A program made the translations under genes and the position numbers. DNA of 64,000 nucleotides. It comes from Chlamydomonas reinhardtii. Lineage: Eukaryota; Chlorophyta; Chlorophyceae; Chlamydomonadales; Chlamydomonadaceae. Below, in pieces: positions 56,789 through 64,000 of this stretch. Location of the stretch: NCBI RefSeq assembly GCF_000002595.2, contig NC_057015.1, positions 5,443,195 to 5,507,194 on the forward strand, in the 5' to 3' direction. Each line of letters starts with the position of its first letter. Positions within the stretch are counted from its first letter, which is position 1. Under the pieces are notes generated by a model that was given only the letters and a program-made list of their open reading frames with translations, made no database searches and had not been told where the DNA came from.

Positions 56789-57285
56789 TAGACCATCCCA
56801 TTGAGGTAGTTTTGCAAGGATGCTTCCAGCTGCCTCAGCGACCCACCTGCATATAAATGCTGTAGTACTATCACGCTGGCCCACAGCATTGTCCACCCTC
56901 ACCATACATCCTTATCCATAGCAGCAACGAGCTGCCCGTAGCAGCAACGAGCTGGCCGTATTAAGGCGTTTCGGTGGCGCGCAACAGCATCTCACCGTGC
57001 AGCCTCATTGCCAGCCCAGGCGCTGCTTTCTCCACCCCATCCCACCTTCCCTCACCGCATGCGTCAGCGAGGGTCGCCAGGCACGGCTGCAAGGGCACTG
57101 GGCGCAACTCGCTCTACCCAAACGCAGCTGCGACTGCGGCTCAGATGCTTATGACGGCGCTCCCACCGTCCTGCGCCGGCCAAGCCATGCGGCGCTGCTG
57201 TGCGCCTCTGCTCCACGTGCCTGTGCCTCCGCACGCGCAGGCGGCAGGCACGTGCAGGTTTGAAGCACCAGCGGCTATCTGTCTC

Positions 57286-60200
57286 CTACCGCTCCGCGCT
57301 GCCGGTGTTGTAGGGCACCAGGTTGAACTCGGGGTATGCTGGGCCGCCGTGCTCCATGTTGTCCAGCCCCGCCAGCTCCGTGACCTGGTCCACTCGCAGC
57401 CGCCCCAGCCGCCGCAGCAGGTAGAACACCAGCACCGAGAAGAACGCCGTCCAGGCAGTGATGGCCGCAATGCCTGCGGGGCGGTGCAAAACCAAAATGG
57501 ATTACAGGATGGGTCTGGTGTGCCACGTCAAGCACCAAACAGGTCGCGACACGCGCTGCAGGCCGCACTAGAGCCATCGCATGCAAGCCCGTCACGTCTC
57601 CGTGGCATGACGAAGGTGAGGATCGCGTGCAGCATGTTTTGTTCCAACAGGCAAGCACCTGCCACGCTCTGGCCCTCCCTGCCCACAGCCTCAGCCCGCC
57701 TTACGAAGACCCTTCTTCATGCCATGCCCCCACCTCCGCCTCACCTAGCAGCTGCAGCCCCAGCAGGATGGCGCCCTTGCGGCCGCCGTACACGAGGCCA
57801 CCGCAGTCGTAGCCGGTGAGTTCCTGCACGTAGGTGGGGCGCGCCAGCAGCGCCAGCAGCAGAGTGCCCACGCCGCCGCAGCCGAAGTGGATGGCGGACG
57901 ATTCAAGCGGGTCGTCCACATGGAAGCGGACCTGTGCGCGCGAGGTGGTCTGGCGGTGGTGATGCAACAGTGAGGTGAGGGGGTGGCTATCCATCTGCAA
58001 CTATCCACAGGTTCTATAGGCCCCTCCCGGCCCCCTTCCCAGCCACGCCCTTCCCGGAGCACGCCCCACCCACCAGCATGCGTGTGCCGCCCATGTACAG
58101 CGCCGCCGCCACCAGGCCGTAGATCACAGCCGCCCAGGAGGTGATGAAGCCGCAGGCGGGGGTGGACATGACCAGTCCCGCCAGCAGCGAGTTGCAGCAC
58201 ACACACAGGTCCACTGTGCCGCTACGCAGGCTGTGGGCGCGGTTGTGGGGCAGGAAGAGGGGAGGGGGCCGGGAGGCTGAGCGGTGGCAGGTTCCGGCGA
58301 TGCGCGTGAACGTCAGGGTCCGGGTCCGGGCCGGTCAGCAGTGGATGGTAGGTCTAACCCGCCAGCAGCCGCTAGGCAACAGACAGCAACGAATACGCCC
58401 CCTGCCCTTCTTTCCCTCCTGCATCCCCTTCCTCCCTTCCCCTCCGCCCTACCCCGCGACCTGGCCCGCGCACCTGCTCAGCAGCAGCGCCGTGAGGCCC
58501 GACACCGAGGCGCACAGGGTCATGTTGAGCGCCACACGGTCCGCCGGCGTGCTGCCAGGATGCAACGTGGCGTTGGCCCCCGACGTCACAGCCGCCGACA
58601 CCGCCGCCGCCGCGCTTGCGTACACGTCTGCTGACGTGTCGCCTGACGCCACCGCACTGGCCGCCGCCTCCGCTGCCGCCGCCGCCATGTTGCCCATGTA
58701 CACATAGGCCGAGCCGCAGTTAAAGCCGAACCAGCCGAACCACAGGAAGCTGCAAGTGCAAGGGAGAGGCACGGCGAAGGAATGGGCGGTCAAGGGATGT
58801 GGGCCGTCGACATACAAAGTATGTTGGCGAATGGGGTCCAACGGCCAGGAACCACAGCACAGCGCTCCCGCTCCAGCCCGCGGCATCCCTCACAGTGCCG
58901 TACTCACAGCGTGCCAATGGCCACGGACGACACGTCGTGCCCCGGCAGCTCCTTGGCTCGCCCCTCCTCGAACCGCCCGATGCGCGGCCCCACCAGCGCC
59001 GCGCCCACCAGGCCCATCATCCCGCCTGCGCAGCAGCAGGAATACGGTACCCACCAAGGGTGGAAGGGGCGGGCAGGGCACCGAGCTGTCAGACTTAGGC
59101 CGCTGCAAAATGACGCTAGGCGCCCAGTCACACCCCGCTGGCGCCCTGACACCCGACAGTGTATACATGCAATCCCTTTCCGCTTGCTCGCTCTCTAGGG
59201 TCCTGGCCCAGGCGCAGGCTGTGTACCCGCGGCCGGCGGCCGTACGTGTGCTGGAGTGGCCCTGCAGCCCTTGTTCACACCTATAGGCCTGCAGTCCCGC
59301 CAGCCTCAGCCATCACCCGTTGCAACACGCTGATTGCCTGATCCAACCTCCAACCCTGATTCAACGAACACAAAACACGCAGGCGCCGCTGTGCATTCTC
59401 CCCAGTCCCTTCCCCATTCCCCACCCCTCTCCTCCCTCCCCAGTCCCCACGCACCGCATATGTGCACCACAGTCCCGCCCGCAAAGTCCAGGAAGCGGCA
59501 CTCGCTGCTGATGCCCAGCAGCCACGAGTCGCGGCTCCAGGCCCAGTGCACCACCACGGGGTGCACCCAGGAGGCCATGAGCACCGTGAACACGGGGTAG
59601 GCCACCAGGCTGGTGCGCTCCGCCAAGCAGCCCGACACGATGGTCACGGTGGACAGGCAAAAGGTCCAGCTGTAGAACCACAGCTTGGCGGCGCCCAACC
59701 CGCCGTCGTGGAAGAAGCCCGAGGTGCTGTGCAGTGCAGGGGGCGGAGACAGGGGTTTTTTTGAAGGTGAGGAGGGGTTGGTGGTAACGACGCGTGAGTC
59801 ATGAAGCAATGTGGCCCCACGTGCGGGGTTTCTTCCCGCAGACCTGCTCTTAACATCACTCTCCCCACGCTTGCGTCACAGCTTACCCAATGAAGCCGTC
59901 TGTCGACGATCCATAACTAAAAGCATATCCAACGGCCCACCAGCAGATGGCGCAGAGCAAGATGTTGACCGTGTTTTTGAGCAAAATGTTCTTGACGTTC
60001 TTAGAGCGGCCGTATCCCACTTCTAAGGACACGAAGCCGACCTGTGACGCGTAGGCGAAGAAGTCTAACGTTGGCGTGCCGTGGCGAGAGTGTGGATGGT
60101 GTGGCGGGCAGGCCCGCGGCAGAGTTTGAAGGCGGCAATGGCGCATATTTACAACCCACAACCAGCCTGGTGTTCTCCTGGCCGCTCAGGGAGTATGCCT

Positions 60201-60634
60201 GAGCCCACTGAGTATGACTGAGCGCCGGGCGGCCCGGTTTCTCGGAACAACGGTGTGCGGTCAGTCTGGAGTCTAAGGACATTGCCTTCATCTTAGCAAG
60301 CGATCTCACCTGTAGAAAGAATACAATGGCCCTGCGAGGGAGAAGCAAAAGGGGGCCCTTCAGCGCACGTGAATCCTCAGGCGACTGAAGGCCGCTAGTC
60401 GGGCACAGAATCCTTTGACATCTTTCTGTGCCTGTCACGTTCCCTTGCGTTGTCTACGTTGACGGTCACCCGAAAGGCTCCGGGCCCCCGCAAAAGGGCT
60501 GCTTTTCGCAGCGGAGTCCGCGAACACTATCTGTACTTCCGCAGAACGCCCTACGCAACGTACCCCTGGATGATTAGCAGGTCGCTGTAGGTAGCTCCAT
60601 GGTCAATCGCCGTCGCCGAGGGCGTCGACGACAT
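57286..60634 (-). CDS. AMT1-type ammonium transporter
   Basis: Nine exons on the minus strand (60634-60564, 60331-60310, 60041-59887, 59726-59455, 59025-58908, 58749-58474, 58230-58074, 57931-57745, 57473-57286) close in frame to 481 residues. It has the eleven-helix AMT/MEP/Rh pattern: GAIVFFLQVGFVSLEVGY, FIGTSGFFHDGG, DFAGGTVVHICGG, FLWFGWFGFNCGSAY, NSLLAGLVMSTPACGFI, and DDPLESSAIHFGCGG. The two pore histidines are present (VVHI and AIHF). AMT1 proteins bring ammonium across the plasma membrane, usually induced by nitrogen shortage, and so feed glutamine synthetase. Two oddities are visible: an Ala/Ser-rich insertion of about 45 residues after NCGSAYVYMGN, and HFGCGG where HGVGG is usual. 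Exon 2 has only 22 bases. The start is the first ATG after an in-frame stop. Confidence 0.9.
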
Positions 60635-61248
60635 AGCGCCGACTGCCTCTCCCTGCTTGGCAGCAGCGTCCTTTGAATTCCCGCTGAGTTTATTGCGTCA
60701 TCACATCAACTTGCTCGGATTGAAAACTCAGTTGGGGAGCATGTGAAGCCCGCCCACGCAGCCGAAAAGTCAGCGCCCGAGGTGTCCACGGCCAATGGCA
60801 GCAATCACAGAGGTGCGCCTTGGTGTGCTTAAAATATAGCTTGAGCCAAGGGCTCCCTTAATGAGCAGTGCAGGAATGCCAGGTTGCAGGGAAGCAAGAA
60901 CTTCAGGAGCGCTTATTTCTACTGGTCCGATGTAATCTGTGAAAATGATAGAACACGTTATCACGACTTGTGGCCGTCTAGGCTGCGAGGGCGGGAAAAC
61001 CGGCAGGCCCATGTGCTCTTGTCCTGCCCATGTTCCGACGCACGCACACGCGGACACGCCCCGCCTCCCCCCTCATGGCATGCCGACAGCCGCGTCCCGT
61101 CCACCGCGGATTGCACCCCTTACAGCTTGACCACACTTCCGACAAGCCAGCCAAACAATATGCCCTGGCAATCATTAGTTCTGTCCCACCACATCATGAA
61201 AATATCATCAGCGCCGAACAAAAATCCGCCGGAATCGTTCAGCTGCAC
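60635..61248. promoter_or_regulatory. Upstream region of the ammonium transporter, 3' region of the RAP gene
   Basis: The part next to 60634 must carry the transporter promoter. On the minus strand the part near 61120 carries the RAP-gene poly(A) word. A minus-strand frame (60770-61057) is open but was not accepted as a gene. Confidence 0.4.
61120..61124 (-). terminator. Candidate polyadenylation signal (RAP-domain gene)
   Basis: TTACA on the plus strand (TGTAA on the minus strand), about 125 bases after the stop at 61249. Confidence 0.4.
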
Positions 61249-64000
61249 CTACTGCTGCGCATGCAAAAGCACGGCCTTCAGCCACTCCCGAACCACCCGG
61301 CGCTGCTGCTCGGCAGATCGCAGGTCCTTCCACTGCCGCTCGCGCACCGGCACTACCAGCCAGCCCGCGTGCGTGAGCAGCCGCCGCCTCAGAGCCCCTG
61401 CGCCCGACAGCAGCCACCGCGAGTTGCGGATCACGGCGCCGCCTGCGGCTGCCCCCACAGCCAGGCTCCTCGGCGCACCCGTGGTGCGGTTCGCGGTCAC
61501 CTCCGCAGTGGCGCTCGTACCAGCGCCACCGGCTCCGGGAGCGTAGGCGGCAGAGAGGACCGGTGCGGCCGTACGCGGAGGTGGCGGCGGCAGTGGGCAC
61601 AGATCCAGGGCTAGCTGGAGCCGCTGTCGCAAAGGATGCGAGTGTTCGTATGCGGCTTCCTCTGTGACCACCGCCTGCTCAGCGCCTTGCACGTCTGTCG
61701 TTGCCCGCGCCGCAGTCCTCCGTCCCCGGCCTCTGCCCTTCACCTGCGGCCGCGGCAACCCAGCCTCCACCTCCAGCTCCACTGCCACATCCACCAGCAT
61801 CGCCCCGTCGCACACCTCAACCCCTGTGGACACCGCCGCAGACAGGAGCGTAGCGGGCGGCTGGCCCAGCCAGTGCGGCGGCAGCGGCTGCCGCCCCTCA
61901 GAGTCTGCTCTCGCATCCACGCTTGCCTCCTGCAGCACCTCCCGTACCACCGACGCCACCTCGTGCGCCCAGCCACCCAGCGCCGCAGAGCGCGCACGCC
62001 GCTGCACCTCCAGAGCCCGCTGCATCGCACTCGCCGGCAGCTTGTCTAGCTCCTCCTTCAGCTGCTGCTGCAGCACTGCCCTCGGCTGCGGCGATAGCGC
62101 ATCCTGCGCCTGCGGCTTTTCTGGCACCCCCGTACCCGATGACTGCGGTTGCTGCTGCATGTGAGCTGGTGCTGGCGGTGGTGTGCAGCTGGCGAGCACG
62201 GTGCAGGCAACCAGCAGTTGGAGGTGGTATGAGGAGGGAGCGGGCGGCGGCCAGCGTTGCACACCGGCGCCCAGCGCCTGCAGGTACTCCACAAGGGCTT
62301 TGGCCAGCAGCTGCTCCTGTTGGTGCTGCTGGTGCTGCTCTTGGCGCTGGTCTTGTGCCGCCGCCGCCGCCGCAGCAGCAGCTGCAGCCGACTGGCGCAC
62401 ATGGCGCTTGGCGTCTCGCGGTCTGTCAGCGGGCAAGTACTGAGCTGGTAGTCCTCCAGTGAGCACCAGCAGCGCCCAGCACAGCGTGGCGCGCTGCGCT
62501 AGGCCCACACGCGGCCACACCGCGGCACGGCTGGCGTGCAGCGCCTGCAGCAGGCCCGGCGGCCGGTGCTGCAACTGCCCACACGCCTCTGCCACAGCAA
62601 CCAGAAGGCTTGGAGGTAGGCCTGGTGCGGCGGCTCCTGCCGCTGCCGCCGTACCAGCGCCTGCTAGTTTGGCACTGCTGCCCATGTTCCTGGGCTGCCC
62701 TGCTGAGCCCGGGCTGAGGTCTGCCAGGCCGAACGTGTCCGCAACCACGATGCGAAGCAGGCCGTTGTGGCGGTAGTGCAGGCTGCACAGCGACTGCAGC
62801 AGGCCCGCTCGTTGCCCGGCAGTGGAACCGGTGGAGCCAAGCTGCAGCATGCGCTCCGCCTGCGGCACACAGGAGCAAGCTCACTGCTACAGTGGCACAC
62901 GTCAGGAAAAGCTGTTGCATTTGCGTCAACCCCTAGTGAAAGCGGCATCCATCACGCATCCGCGCACGCGGCAACGCCCATCCCCTACCACTTCTGCGCG
63001 CCACACCCTCACCGCGGCCCGCAGCAGGCGCCCCTCGTAGTGCCGAGTGGCGGCGAACGCGCCCACCAGCCGCAGCACCTCGCCCGCGCCCATGCCGCCC
63101 AGGCGCCACATGCCCGGACAGCTGCACACCACCGCCGCCGCGTGGAAGAGCAGCAGGTGGTGGAAGCGCAACACGGAGCCGAAGGCGTGCAGCACCGCCA
63201 CGATCTGCAGCATTTCCAGGCACGAACACATACACAAACAGTCGCAGGAGCCCGCGAGGCTTGGCTTGCTCGGTTGCTCCCGTGGCGCTGGTCATACCGT
63301 CCGCTATTGCCCATATGATCCACTGCTGCGCAAGCTCTGCGCCAGAGCATAATCACGAACAAGCGGCACCCCGCATCCCCACCTGGTCGGGCGACATGTT
63401 GATCATCTTGTTGCGGCACGCCATCGCCAGGGCCGACAGCCACACCACGTCCCGGACCTGGCGAGGTGACACACACAAGCTCATACCGTACGCTTGGAGA
63501 AGTATCGCGAGCTTTGAGAAGTAACGCAACGCATAACGTATCACTCGCTGCATGTCGGAATCGCGCAGCAGCCCCACCTGCATCACCGCAAGGGTCGCAA
63601 CCATGACCGCCAGGGGCTGGGGCCGGATGGAGTCCGCCCGCGCGATGACACAACGCCGCAGCGCGGTCAGCGCCTGTGGCAGCTCGTCCTCGGCCAGGCC
63701 GCACTCCAGCAGCAGCACGTGCGCCTCCGCCAGCTGGCCCGGATCCAGCTGCGGAAACTGCAGGAACAGGCAGGTAGCACAGAAGCAACACCGGAGCCAA
63801 CACAAGTAACGGGCTTTGCGGTACTGACCGTGCGCCAGAGCGCGAGCCCGCCTTTGCAAAGCTGAGAGAACTGTGAGCCGCCAACCCCGCTCACCAGTGA
63901 CGTGGCCCGATCTGCCAACTTCAGCTCTACAAGCGGGTTCGCTTCGTAGCGCGGCGCGGCCACCACCAACGGCAACGCGGCAGCCCCTGCGCCGGCACCG
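61249..64000 (-). CDS. RAP-domain organellar RNA-binding protein, 5' part beyond the window
   Basis: Visible exons on the minus strand are 64000-63829 (open at the window edge), 63757-63383, 63204-63013 and 62859-61249, all in phase 0, giving about 780 residues. The C-terminus is a RAP domain: SRWLLSGAGALRRRLLTHAG, WLVVPVRERQWKDLRS, then a helix ending in LLHAQQ; a VDVAVELEVEAGLP strand lies well before it. The N-terminal part is a chain of degenerate helical pairs (PQALTALRRCVIARAD, VWLSALAMACRNKM, AVLHAFGSVLRFHHLLLF, LLQSLCSLHYRH), as in the FASTK/OPR-RAP proteins that stabilise or process organellar transcripts, which are numerous in Chlamydomonas. Low-complexity Ala, Gln and Pro stretches interrupt the last exon, separating the VDVAVELE strand from the rest of the RAP domain by about 110 residues. 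The target transcript is unknown. Confidence 0.7.

Larger units (their letters stand above)
54535..57285. other. Gene-poor spacer with dispersed repeat
   Basis: It lies between the patatin-like gene (+) and the ammonium transporter (-), both pointing into it. It contains a dispersed-repeat copy (about 55640-55900) and two candidate poly(A) sites. The direct word GTAGCAGCAACGAGCTG occurs twice in tandem near 56920-56951. No gene is supported. Confidence 0.45.

Noticed and set aside
63458-63545. Short intron in the RAP gene between YALRYF and VRDVVW
   Set aside because: The frame is open throughout and no phase-0 GT donor of reasonable quality is present, so one exon 63383-63757 was kept.

Overview
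The window looks like nuclear DNA of a Chlamydomonas-type (volvocine) green alga. The genes are GC-rich and split by many short GT-AG introns. TGTAA occurs downstream of several stop codons, where these algae place their polyadenylation signal. Two adjacent genes encode the volvocine type of plastid glutamine synthetase; from memory, Chlamydomonas reinhardtii carries neighbouring GLN2 and GLN3 genes on chromosome 12. Gene models were built by eye from splice sites and reading-frame continuity. For ten of the multi-exon genes all chosen exons join in frame from ATG to stop.

Layout, left to right: a dispersed-repeat copy (1-283); a ZIP metal transporter (1300-4083, +); a RAD18-like E3 ubiquitin ligase (5240-8464, +); a mitochondrial ribosomal protein mS23 candidate (9336-10544, -), divergent from a sphingosine (long-chain base) kinase-like lipid kinase (10875-14855, +); two plastid glutamine synthetase genes head to head (16272-18256, - and 19245-21408, +); TAF12 (22433-23644, -), divergent from a HEAT-repeat phosphatase regulatory subunit of PP4R1 type (24003-27905, +); a DUF3429/TMEM69-like membrane protein (28286-about 30187, -), divergent from a 1459-residue protein with a degenerate KYD-centred repeat that I do not recognise (30694-37341, +); a repeat-rich stretch (37.4-41.0 kb); an ABCG half transporter (41004-46706, +); a gene-poor stretch with one possible small ORF (48909-49142, -); a LINE with a long open reverse-transcriptase frame (about 49297-52290, +); a plastid patatin-like lipase (52377-54534, +); another repeat-bearing spacer; an AMT1-type ammonium transporter (57286-60634, -); and the 3' part of a RAP-domain, organelle-type RNA-binding protein (61249 to beyond 64000, -).

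Nitrogen assimilation is the clearest shared theme: ammonium uptake (AMT) and ammonium fixation (two plastid GS2 genes) lie about 40 kb apart. The two GS genes agree almost base for base from just upstream of exon 4 to a few bases past the stop, including intron 4, while their transit-peptide exons and other introns have diverged. This is the pattern left by gene conversion between inverted copies. Several proteins appear organelle-targeted (GS2 pair, patatin-like lipase, KYD-repeat protein, RAP protein, mS23). The strongest candidate for something undescribed is the KYD-repeat protein, in which two introns interrupt the lysine codon of two different repeat units in the same phase.
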